Assembly (NCBI GenBank): GCA_964019165.1
Contig: OZ025267.1
Coordinates: 20,819,185 to 20,883,184, forward strand
Direction of reading: 5' to 3'
DNA: 64,000 nucleotides
Source of the DNA: Mastigias papua
Taxonomy: Eukaryota > Cnidaria > Scyphozoa > Rhizostomeae > Mastigiidae
The notes under the pieces: model-generated
What the model was told of the DNA's origin: nothing
Databases searched by the model: none
The model's input: the letters and a program-made list of their open reading frames with translations, nothing else
Position numbers and translations under genes: made by a program
In this document: piece after piece, positions 35,511 through 47,823 of the stretch
Numbering within the stretch: position 1 is the stretch's first letter
Layout of the letters: each line of letters begins with the position of its first letter

Positions 35511-38500
35511 TTGTCGAAAACTGCCTCATTTTCATCACTTTTCAATCTGCAATCAAAATCAATCAATTTCAATTTTGGTCATTTCTCGGCAAAATACCAA
35601 GGTTATAGCTTTACTCTTTGGCCAAAAATGCCTCATTTTCATCACTTTTCAATCTGCAATCAAAATCAATCAATTTCAATTTTGGTCATTTTTCGGCAAA
35701 ATACCAAGGTTATAGCCTTACTTTTAGGCCAAAACTGCCTCATTTTCATCACTTGTCAATCAGCAATCAACATCAATCAATTTCAATTTTCGTCATTTTT
35801 TGGCAAAATACCAAGATTATAGCCTTACTCTTTGGCCAAAAATGCCTGAGTTTCATCACTTTTGACTCTGCAATCAAAATCAATCAATTTCAATTTTGGT
35901 CATTTCTCGGCAAAATACCAAGGTTATAGCCTTACTCTTTGGCCAAAAATGCCTCATTTTCATCACTTTTCAATCTGCAATCAAAATCAATCAATTTCAA
36001 TTTTGGTCATTTTTCCACAAAATACCAAGGTTATAGCCTTACTTTTAGGCCAAAACTGCCTCATTTTCATCACTTGTCAATCTGCAATCAACATCAATCA
36101 ATTTCAATTTTGGTCATTTTTTGGCAAAATACCAAGGTTATAGCCCTACCTTTTGGCCAATACTGCCTCAGTTTCATCATTTGTCAATCTGCAATCAACA
36201 TCAATCAATTTCAATTTTGGTCATTTTTCGTAAAAAAATACCAAGGTTATAGCCTTACGTTTTGGCCAAAAATGCCTCATTTTCATCACTTTTCAATCTG
36301 CAATCAAAATCAATCAATTTCAATTTTGGTCATTTTTCGGCAAAATACCAAGGTGATAGCCTTACTCTTTGGCCAAAAATGCCTCATTTTCATCACTTTT
36401 CAATCTGCAATCAAAATCAATCAATTTCAATTTTGGTCATTTTTCGGCAAAATACCAAGGTTATAGCCTTACTCTTTGGCCAAAAATGCCTCATTTTCAT
36501 CACTTTTCAATCTGCAATCAAAATCAATCAATTTCAATTTTGGTCATTTTTCGGCAAAATACCAAGGTTATAGCCTTACTCTTTGGCGAAAACTGCCTCA
36601 TTTTCATCACTTTTCAATCTGCAATCAAAATCAATCAATTTCAATTTTGGTCATTTTTCGGCAAAATACCAAGGTTATAGCCTTACTTTTTGGCGAAAAC
36701 TGCCTCATTTTCATCACTTTTCAATCTGCAATCAAAATCAATCAATTTCAATTTTGGTCATTTTTCGGCAAAATACCAAGGTTATAGCCTTACTTTTAGG
36801 CCAAAACTGCCTCATTTTCATCACTTTTCAATCTGCAATCAACATCAATCAATTTCAATTTTGGTCATTGTTTGGCAAAATACCAAGGTTATAGCCCTAC
36901 CTTTTGGCCAAGACTGCCTCAGTTTCATCATTTGTCAATCTGCAATCAACATCAATCAATTTCAATTTTGGTCATTTTTCGTAAAAAAATACCAAGGTTA
37001 TAGCCTTACGTTTTGGCCAAAAATGCCTCATTTTCATCACTTTTCAATCTGCAATCAAAATCAATCAATTTCAATTTTGGTCATTTTTCGGCAAAATACC
37101 AAGGTGATAGCCGTACTCTTTGGCCAAAAATGCCTCATTTTCATCACTTTTCAATCTGCAATCAAAATCAATCAATTTCAATTTTGGTCATTTTTCGGCA
37201 AAATACCAAGGTTATAGCCTTACTCTTTGGCCAAAAATGCCTCATTTTCATCACTGTTCAATCTGCAATCAAAATCAATCAATTTCAATTTTGGTCATTT
37301 TTCGGCAAAATACCAAGGTTATAGCCTTACTCTTTGGCCAAAAATGCCTCATTTTCATCACTTTTCAATCTGCAATCAAACTCAATCAATTTCAATTTTG
37401 GTCATTTTTCGGCAAAATACCAAGGTTATAGCCTTACTCTTTGGCCAAAAATGCCTCATTTTCATCACTTTTCAATCTGCAATCAAAATCAATCAATTTC
37501 AATTTTGGTCATTTCTCGGCAAAATACCAAGGTTATAGCCTTACTTTTTGTCGAAAACTGCCTCATTTTCATCACTTTTCAATCTGCAATCAAAATCAAT
37601 CAATTTCAATTTTGGTCATTTCTCGGCAAAATACCAAGGTTATAGCTTTACTCTTTGGCCAAAAATGCCTCATTTTCATCACTTTTCAATCTGCAATCAA
37701 AATCAATCAATTTCAATTTTGGTCATTTTTCGGCAAAATACCAAGGTTATAGCCTTACTTTTAGGCCAAAACTGCCTCATTTTCATCACTTGTCAATCAG
37801 CAATCAACATCAATCAATTTCAATTTTGGTCATTTTTTGGCAAAATACCAAGATTATAGCCTTACTCTTTGGCCAAAAATGCCTGAGTTTCATCACTTTT
37901 GACTCTGCAATCAAAATCAATCAATTTCAATTTTGGTCATTTCTCGGCAAAATACCAAGGTTATAGCCTTACTCTTTGGCCAAAAATGCCTCATTTTCAT
38001 CACTTTTCAATCTGCAATCAAAATCAATCAATTTCAATTTTGGTCATTTTTCCACAAAATACCAAGGTTATAGCCTTACTTTTAGGCCAAAACTGCCTCA
38101 TTTTCATCACTTGTCAATCTGCAATCAACATCAATCAATTTCAATTTTGGTCATTTTTTGGCAAAATACCAAGGTTATAGCCCTACCTTTTGGCCAATAC
38201 TGCCTCAGTTTCATCATTTGTCAATCTGCAATCAACATCAATCAATTTCAATTTTGGTCATTTTTCGTAAAAAAATACCAAGGTTATAGCCTTACGTTTT
38301 GGCCAAAAATGCCTCATTTTCATCACTTTTCAATCTGCAATCAAAATCAATCAATTTCAATTTTGGTCATTTTTCGGCAAAATACCAAGGTGATAGCCTT
38401 ACTCTTTGGCCAAAAATGCCTCATTTTCATCACTTTTCAATCTGCAATCAAAATCAATCAATTTCAATTTTGGTCATTTTTCGGCAAAATACCAAGGTTA

Positions 38501-39590
38501 TAGCCTTACTCTTTGGCCAAAAATGCCTCATTTTCATCACTTTTCAATCTGCAATCAAAATCAATCAATTTCAATTTTGGTCATTTTTCGGCAAAATACC
38601 AAGGTTATAGCCTTACTCTTTGGCGAAAACTGCCTCATTTTCATCACTTTTCAATCTGCAATCAAAATCAATCAATTTCAATTTTGGTCATTTTTCGGCA
38701 AAATACCAAGGTTATAGCCTTACTTTTTGGCGAAAACTGCCTCATTTTCATCACTTTTCAATCTGCAATCAAAATCAATCAATTTCAATTTTGGTCATTT
38801 TTCGGCAAAATACCAAGGTTATAGCCTTACTTTTAGGCCAAAACTGCCTCATTTTCATCACTTTTCAATCTGCAATCAACATCAATCAATTTCAATTTTG
38901 GTCATTGTTTGGCAAAATACCAAGGTTATAGCCCTACCTTTTGGCCAAGACTGCCTCAGTTTCATCATTTGTCAATCTGCAATCAACATCAATCAATTTC
39001 AATTTTGGTCATTTTTCGTAAAAAAATACCAAGGTTATAGCCTTACGTTTTGGCCAAAAATGCCTCATTTTCATCACTTTTCAATCTGCAATCAAAATCA
39101 ATCAATTTCAATTTTGGTCATTTTTCGGCAAAATACCAAGGTGATAGCCTTACTCTTTGGCCAAAAATGCCTCATTTTCATCACTTTTCAATCTGCAATC
39201 AAAATCAATCAATTTCAATTTTGGTCATTTTTCGGCAAAATACCAAGGTTATAGCCTTACTCTTTGGCCAAAAATGCCTCATTTTCATCACTGTTCAATC
39301 TGCAATCAAAATCAATCAATTTCAATTTTGGTCATTTTTCGGCAAAATACCAAGGTTATAGCCTTACTCTTTGGCCAAAAATGCCTCATTTTCATCACTT
39401 TTCAATCTGCAATCAAACTCAATCAATTTCAATTTTGGTCATTTTTCGGCAAAATACCAAGGTTATAGCCTTACTCTTTGGCCAAAAATGCCTCATTTTC
39501 ATCACTTTTCAATCTGCAATCAAAATCAATCAATTTCAATTTTGGTCATTTCTCGGCAAAATACCAAGGTTATAGCCTTACTTTTTGTCG
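34976..39590. repeat. 2,037-bp higher-order repeat (19 monomers plus 4 bp)
   Basis: The monomer order repeats at 2,037 bp throughout (for example 34976/37013, 35511/37548, 35862/37899, 35939/37976, 36690/38727). The copies look almost identical; one visible difference is TTTTCGTCA at about 35788 against TTTTGGTCA in the second copy. The extra 4 bp come from two 109-bp monomers per unit. Confidence 0.85.
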
Positions 39591-42475
39591 AAAACTGCCT
39601 CATTTTCATCACTTTTCAATCTGCAATCAAAATCAATCAATTTCAATTTTGGTCATTTCTCGGCAAAATACCAAGGTTATAGCCGTACCATTTCGCCAAA
39701 AATGCCTCATTTTCATCACTCTTCAATCTGCAATCAAAATCAATCAATTTCAATTTTGGTCATTTTTCGGCAAAATACCAAGGTTATTGCCTTACTTTTC
39801 GGCCAAATATGCCTCATTTTCATCACTTTTCAATCTGCAATCAAAATCAATCAATTTCAATTTTGGTCATTTTTCGGCAAAATACCAAGGTTATAGCCTT
39901 ACTTTTAGGCCAGAACTGCCTCATTTTCATCACTTTTCAATCTGCAATCAAAATCAATCAATTTCAATTTTGGTCATTTTTCGGCAAAATACCAAGGTTA
40001 TAGCCTTACGTTTCGGCCAAGACTGCCTCATTTTCATCACTTTTCAAGCTGCAATCAACATCAATCAATTTCAATTTTGGTCATTTCTCGGCAAAATACC
40101 AAGGTTATAGCCTTACTTTTTGGCCAAAACTGCCTCATTTTCATCACTTTTCAATCTGCAATCAAAATCAATCAATTTCAATTTTGGTCATTTTTCGGCA
40201 AAATACCAAGGTTATTGCCTTACTTTTTGGCCAAAAATGCCTCATTTTCATCACTTTTCAATCTGCAATCAAAATCAATCAACTTCAATTTTGGTCATTT
40301 GTTGGCAAAATACCAAGGTTATAGCCTTACTTTTTGGCCAAAAATGCCTCATTTTCATCACTTTTCAATCTGCAATCAAAATCAATCAATTTCAATTTTG
40401 GTCATTTTTCGGCAAAATACCAAGGTTATAGCCTTACGTTTTGGCCACGACTGCCTCATTTTCATCACTTTTCAAGCTGCAATCAACATCAATCAATTTC
40501 AATTTTGGTCATTTCTCGGCAAAATACCAAGGTTATAGCCTTACTTTTTGGCGAAAACTGCCTCATTTTCATCACTTTTCAATCTGCAATCAAAATCAAT
40601 CAATTTCAATTTTGGTCATTTTTCGGCAAAATACCAAGGTTATAGCCTTACTTTTTGGCCAAAAATGCCTCAGTTTCATCACTTTTCAATCTGCAATCAA
40701 AATCAATCAATTTCAATTTTGGTCATTTGTTGGCAAAATACCAAGGTTATAGCCTTACTTTTTGGCCAAAAATGCCTCATTTTCATCACTTTTCAATCTG
40801 CAATCAAAATCAATCAATTTCAATTTTGGTCATTTTTCGGCAAAATACCAAGGTTATAGCCTTACTTTTAGGCCAAAACTGCCTCATTTTCATCACTTTT
40901 CAAGCTGCAATCAACATCAATCAATTTCAATTTTGGTCATTTCTCGGCAAAATACCAAGGTTATAGCCTTACTTTTTGGCGAAAACTGCCTCATTTTCAT
41001 CACTTTTCAATCTGCAATCAAAATCAATCAATTTCAATTTTGGTCATTTGTTGGCAAAATACCAAGGTTATAGCCTTACTCTTTGGCCAAAACTGCCTCA
41101 TTTTCATCACTTTTCAATCTGCAATCAAAATCAATCAATTTCAATTTTGGTCATTTCTCGGCAAAATACCAAGGTTATAGCCTTACTTTTTGGCGAAAAC
41201 TGCCTCATTTTCATCACTTTTCAATCTGCAATCAAAATCAATCAATTTCAATTTTGGTCATTTCTCGGCAAAATACCAAGGTTATAGCCTTACTTTTTGT
41301 CGAAAACTGCCTCATTTTCATCACTTTTCAATCTGCAATCAAAATCAATCAATTTCAATTTTGGTCATTTTTCGGCAAAATACCAAGGTTATAGCCTTAC
41401 TTTTAGGCCAAAACTGCCTCATTTTCATCACTTTTCAATCTGCAATCAACATCAATCAATTTCAATTTTGGTCATTGTTTGGCAAAATACCAAGGTTATA
41501 GCCCTACCTTTTGGCCAAGACTGCCTCAGTTTCATCATTTGTCAATCTGCAATCAACATCAATCAATTTCAATTTTGGTCATTTTTCGTAAAAAAATACC
41601 AAGGTTATAGCCTTACGTTTTGGCCAAAAATGCCTCATTTTCATCACTTTTCAATCTGCAATCAAAATCAATCAATTTCAATTTTGGTCATTTTTCGGCA
41701 AAATACCAAGGTGATAGCCTTACTCTTTGGCCAAAAATGCCTCATTTTCATCACTTTTCAATCTGCAATCAAAATCAATCAATTTCAATTTTGGTCATTT
41801 TTCGGCAAAATACCAAGGTTATAGCCTTACTCTTTGGCCAAAAATGCCTCATTTTCATCACTGTTCAATCTGCAATCAAAATCAATCAATTTCAATTTTG
41901 GTCATTTTTCGGCAAAATACCAAGGTTATAGCCTTACTCTTTGGCCAAAAATGCCTCATTTTCATCACTTTTCAATCTGCAATCAAACTCAATCAATTTC
42001 AATTTTGGTCATTTTTCGGCAAAATACCAAGGTTATAGCCTTACTCTTTGGCCAAAAATGCCTCATTTTCATCACTTTTCAATCTGCAATCAAAATCAAT
42101 CAATTTCAATTTTGGTCATTTCTCGGCAAAATACCAAGGTTATAGCCTTACTTTTTGTCAAAAACTGCCTCATTTTCATCACTTTTCAATCTGCAATCAA
42201 AATCAATCAATTTCAATTTTGGTCATTTCTCGGCAAAATACCAAGGTTATAGCTTTACTCTTTGGCCAAAAATGCCTCATTTTCATCACTTTTCAATCTG
42301 CAATCAACATCAATCAATTTCAATTTTGGTCATTTTTCGGCAAAATACCAAGGTTATAGCCTTACTTTTAGGCCAAAACTGCCTCATTTTCATCACTTGT
42401 CAATCAGCAATCAACATCAATCAATTTCAATTTTGGTCATTTTTCGGCAAAATACCAAGGTTATAGCCTTACGTT

Positions 42476-45400
42476 TTGGCCACGACTGCCTCATTTTCAT
42501 CACTTTTCAAGCTGCAATCAACATCAATCAATTTCAATTTTGGTCATTTCTCGGCAAAATACCAAGGTTATAGCCTTACTTTTTGGCGAAAACTGCCTCA
42601 TTTTCATCACTTTTCAATCTGCAATCAAAATCAATCAATTTCAATTTTGGTCATTTTTCGGCAAAATACCAAGGTTATAGCCTTACTTTTAGGCCAAAAC
42701 TGCCTCATTTTCATCACTTTTCAATCTGCAATCAACATCAATCAATTTCAATTTTGGTCATTGTTTGGCAAAATACCAAGGTTATAGCCCTACCTTTTGG
42801 CCAAGACTGCCTCAGTTTCATCATTTGTCAATCTGCAATCAACATCAATCAATTTCAATTTTGGTCATTTTTCGTAAAAAAATACCAAGGTTATAGCCTT
42901 ACGTTTTGGCCAAAAATGCCTCATTTTCATCACTTTTCAATCTGCAATCAAAATCAATCAATTTCAATTTTGGTCATTTTTCGGCAAAATACCAAGGTGA
43001 TAGCCTTACTCTTTGGCCAAAAATGCCTCATTTTCATCACTTTTCAATCTGCAATCAAAATCAATCAATTTCAATTTTGGTCATTTTTCGGCAAAATACC
43101 AAGGTTATAGCCTTACTCTTTGGCCAAAAATGCCTCATTTTCATCACTGTTCAATCTGCAATCAAAATCAATCAATTTCAATTTTGGTCATTTTTCGGCA
43201 AAATACCAAGGTTATAGCCTTACTCTTTGGCCAAAAATGCCTCATTTTCATCACTTTTCAATCTGCAATCAAACTCAATCAATTTCAATTTTGGTCATTT
43301 TTCGGCAAAATACCAAGGTTATAGCCTTACTCTTTGGCCAAAAATGCCTCATTTTCATCACTTTTCAATCTGCAATCAAAATCAATCAATTTCAATTTTG
43401 GTCATTTCTCGGCAAAATACCAAGGTTATAGCCTTACTTTTTGTCGAAAACTGCCTCATTTTCATCACTTTTCAATCTGCAATCAAAATCAATCAATTTC
43501 AATTTTGGTCATTTCTCGGCAAAATACTAAGGTTATAGCTTTACTCTTTGGCCAAAAATGCCTCATTTTCATCACTTTTCAATCTGCAATCAACATCAAT
43601 CAATTTCAATTTTGGTCATTTTTCGGCAAAATACCAAGGTTATAGCCTTACTTTTAGGCCAAAACTGCCTCATTTTCATCACTTGTCAATCAGCAATCAA
43701 CATCAATCAATTTCAATTTTGGTCATTTTTTGGCAAAATACCAAGGTTATAGCCTTACTTTTTGGCGAAAACTGCCTCATTTTCATCACTTTTCAATCTG
43801 CAATCAAAATCAATCAATTTCAATTTTGGTCATTTCTCGGCAAAATACCAAGGTTATAGCTTTACTCTTTGGCCAAAAATGCCTCATTTTCATCACTTTT
43901 CAATCTGCAATCAACATCAATCAATTTCAATTTTGGTCATTTTTCGGCAAAATACCAAGGTTATAGCCTTACTTTTAGGCCAAAACTGCCTCATTTTCAT
44001 CACTTGTCAATCAGCAATCAACATCAATCAATTTCAATTTTGGTCATTTTTCGGCAAAATACCAAGGTTATAGCCTTACGTTTTGGCCACGACTGCCTCA
44101 TTTTCATCACTTTTCAAGCTGCAATCAACATCAATCAATTTCAATTTTGGTCATTTCTCGGCAAAATACCAAGGTTATAGCCTTACTTTTTGGCGAAAAC
44201 TGCCTCATTTTCATCACTTTTCAATCTGCAATCAAAATCAATCAATTTCAATTTTGGTCATTTTTCGGCAAAATACCAAGGTTATAGCCTTACTTTTAGG
44301 CCAAAACTGCCTCATTTTCATCACTTTTCAATCTGCAATCAACATCAATCAATTTCAATTTTGGTCATTGTTTGGCAAAATACCAAGGTTATAGCCCTAC
44401 CTTTTGGCCAAGACTGCCTCAGTTTCATCATTTGTCAATCTGCAATCAACATCAATCAATTTCAATTTTGGTCATTTTTCGTAAAAAAATACCAAGGTTA
44501 TAGCCTTACGTTTTGGCCAAAAATGCCTCATTTTCATCACTTTTCAATCTGCAATCAAAATCAATCAATTTCAATTTTGGTCATTTTTCGGCAAAATACC
44601 AAGGTGATAGCCTTACTCTTTGGCCAAAAATGCCTCATTTTCATCACTTTTCAATCTGCAATCAAAATCAATCAATTTCAATTTTGGTCATTTTTCGGCA
44701 AAATACCAAGGTTATAGCCTTACTCTTTGGCCAAAAATGCCTCATTTTCATCACTGTTCAATCTGCAATCAAAATCAATCAATTTCAATTTTGGTCATTT
44801 TTCGGCAAAATACCAAGGTTATAGCCTTACTCTTTGGCCAAAAATGCCTCATTTTCATCACTTTTCAATCTGCAATCAAACTCAATCAATTTCAATTTTG
44901 GTCATTTTTCGGCAAAATACCAAGGTTATAGCCTTACTCTTTGGCCAAAAATGCCTCATTTTCATCACTTTTCAATCTGCAATCAAAATCAATCAATTTC
45001 AATTTTGGTCATTTCTCGGCAAAATACCAAGGTTATAGCCTTACTTTTTGTCGAAAACTGCCTCATTTTCATCACTTTTCAATCTGCAATCAAAATCAAT
45101 CAATTTCAATTTTGGTCATTTCTCGGCAAAATACTAAGGTTATAGCTTTACTCTTTGGCCAAAAATGCCTCATTTTCATCACTTTTCAATCTGCAATCAA
45201 CATCAATCAATTTCAATTTTGGTCATTTTTCGGCAAAATACCAAGGTTATAGCCTTACTTTTAGGCCAAAACTGCCTCATTTTCATCACTTGTCAATCAG
45301 CAATCAACATCAATCAATTTCAATTTTGGTCATTTTTTGGCAAAATACCAAGATTATAGCCTTACTCTTTGGCCAAAACTGCCTCATTTTCATCACTTTT
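42476..45400. repeat. 1,607-bp higher-order repeat (15 monomers plus 2 bp)
   Basis: The block beginning with the GGCCACGACTGCC / CAAGCTGCAATC monomer at 42476 recurs at 44083 with the same monomer order (42583/44190, 43271/44878, 43548/45155). The second copy diverges after about 45360. Confidence 0.8.
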
Positions 45401-47823
45401 CAATCTGCAATCAAAATCAATCAATTTCAATTTTGGTCATTTCTCGGCAAAATACCAAGGTTATAGCCTTACTTTTTGGCGAAAACTGCCTCATTTTCAT
45501 CACTTTTCAATCTGCAATCAAAATCAATCAATTTCAATTTTGGTCATTTTTCGGCAAAATACCAAGGTTATAGCCTTACGTTTTGGCCACGACTGCCTCA
45601 TTTTCATCACTTTTCAAGCTGCAATCAACATCAATCAATTTCAATTTTGGTCATTTCTCGGCAAAATACCAAGGTTATAGCCTTACTTTTTGGCGAAAAC
45701 TGCCTCATTTTCATCACTTTTCAATCTGCAATCAAAATCAATCAATTTCAATTTTGGTCATTTTTCGGCAAAATACCAAGGTTATAGCCTTACTTTTTGG
45801 CCAAAAATGCCTCAGTTTCATCACTTTTCAATCTGCAATCAAAATCAATCAATTTCAATTTTGGTCATTTGTTGGCAAAATACCAAGGTTATAGCCTTAC
45901 TTTTTGGCCAAAAATGCCTCATTTTCATCACTTTTCAATCTGCAATCAAAATCAATCAATTTCAATTTTGGTCATTTTTCGGCAAAATACCAAGGTTATA
46001 GCCTTACCTTTAGGCCAAAACTGCCTCATTGTCATCACTTTTCAATCTGCAATCAAAATCGATCAATTTCAATTTTGGTCATTTTTCGGCAAAATACCAA
46101 GGGTATAGCCCTACTTTTTGGCCAAGACTGCCTCAGTTTCATCATTTGTCAATCTGCAATCAAAATCAATCAATTTCAATTTTGGTCATTTTTCGGCAAA
46201 ATACCAAGGTTATAGCCTTACGTTTTGGCCAAAAATGCCTCAGTTTCATCACTTTTTAATCTGCAATCAAAATCAATCAATTTCAATTTTGGTCATTTTT
46301 CGGCAAAATACCAAGGTTATAGCCTTACGTTTTGGCCAAAAATGCCTCAGTTTCATCACTTTTTAATCTGCAATCAAAATCAATCAATTTCAATTTTGGT
46401 CATTTGTTGGCAAAATACCAAGGTTATAGCCTTACTTTTTGGCCAAAAATGCCTCATTTTCATCACTTTTCAATCTGCAATCAAAATCAATCAATTTCAA
46501 TTTTGGTCATTTTTCGGCAAAATACCAAGGTTATAGCCTTACTTTTAGGCCAAAACTGCCTCATTGTCATCACTTTTCAATCTGCAATCAAAATCAATCA
46601 ATTTCAATTTTGGTCATTTTTCGGCAAAATACCAAGGGTATAACCCTACTTTTTGGCCAAGACTGCCTCAGTTTCATCATTTGTCAATCTGCAATCAAAA
46701 TCAATCAATTTCAATTTTGGTCAGTTGTCGGCAATATACCAGGGTTATAGCCTTACTTTTTGGCCAAAAATGCCTCATTTTCATCACTTTTCAATCTGCA
46801 ATCAAAATCAATCAATTTCAATTTTGGTCATTTTTCGGCAAAATACCAAGGTTATAGCCTTACTTTTTGGCCAAAAATGCCTCAGTTTCATCACTTTTGA
46901 ATCTGCAATCAAAATCAATCAATTTTAATTTTGGTCATTTCTCGGCAAAATACCAAGGTTATTGCCTTACTTTTTGGCCAAAAATGCCTCATTTTCATCA
47001 CTTTTCAATCTGCAATCAACATCAATCAATTTCAATTTTGGTCATTTTTTGGCAAAATACCAAGGTTATAGCCCTACCTTTTGGCCAATACTGCCTCAGT
47101 TTCATCATTTGTCAATCTGCAATCAACATCAATCAATTTCAATTTTGGTCATTTTTCGTAAAAAAATACCAAGGTTATAGCCTTACTCTTTGGCCAAAAC
47201 TGCCTCATTTTCATCACTTTTCAATCTGCAATCAAAATCAATCAATTTCAAATTTGGTCATTTCTCGGCAAAATACCAAGGTTATAGCCCTACTTGTTGG
47301 CCAAGACTGCCTCAGTTTCATCATTTGTCAATCTGCAATCAAAATCAATCAATTTCAATTGTGGTCATTTCTTGGCAAAATACCAAGGTTATAGCCTTAC
47401 TTTTTGGCCAAAAATGCCTCATTTTCATCACTTTTCAATCTGCAATCAAAATCAATCAATTTCAATTTTGGTCATTTGTTGGCAAAATACCAAGGTTATA
47501 GCCTTACTTTTTGGCCAAAACTGCCTGAGTTTCATCACTTTTCAATCTGCAATCAAAATCAATTAATGTCAAATTTGGTCATTTTTCGGCAAAATACCAA
47601 GGTTATAGCCTTACTTTTTGGCCAAACATGCCTCATTTTCATCACTTTTCAATCTGCAATCAAAATCAATCAATTTCAATTTTGGTCATTTTTCGGCAAA
47701 ATACCAAGGTTATAGCCTTACTTTTTGGCCAAAAATGCCTCAGTTTCATCACTTTTCAATCTGCAATCAAAATCAATCAAGTTGAATTTTGGTCATTTGT
47801 CGGAAAATACCAAGGTTATAGCC

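Larger units (their letters stand above)
17051..47823. repeat. Satellite array, 107-bp monomer, about 288 copies
   Basis: About 30.8 kb of head-to-tail monomers, essentially all 107 bp. A typical monomer reads, in order: TTTTGGTCATTTTTCGGC, AAAATACCAAGGTTATAGCC, TTACTTTTTGGCCAAAAATG, CCTCATTTTCATCACTTTTC, AATCTGCAATC, AAAATCAATCAATTTCAA. Length variants recur: a 109-bp form in which TCGGC becomes TCGTAAA, and 106-bp forms with one base lost in CACTTTTCAAT or in GGTTATAG. Diagnostic substitutions (AAACTC for AAAATC, AACATC for AAAATC, TTTTTGTCG for TTTTTGGCC, TCCAC for TCGGC) define monomer types that recur at fixed intervals and so reveal higher-order repeats. The first monomer and those after about 46000 are the most diverged, as expected at array edges. 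No spacers occur, so it is not a CRISPR. The forward frames are nearly stop-free, but this follows from the monomer sequence. Confidence 0.98.

Noticed and set aside
17051..47823. CRISPR array or protein-coding repeat domain
   Set aside because: Monomers are contiguous with no variable spacers, the host is eukaryotic, and the period is not a multiple of three.
17051..47823. CENP-B box in the monomer (TTTCGGCAAAATACC)
   Set aside because: The TTCG and one A position fit, but the required CGGG half is absent, so the match is not above chance.
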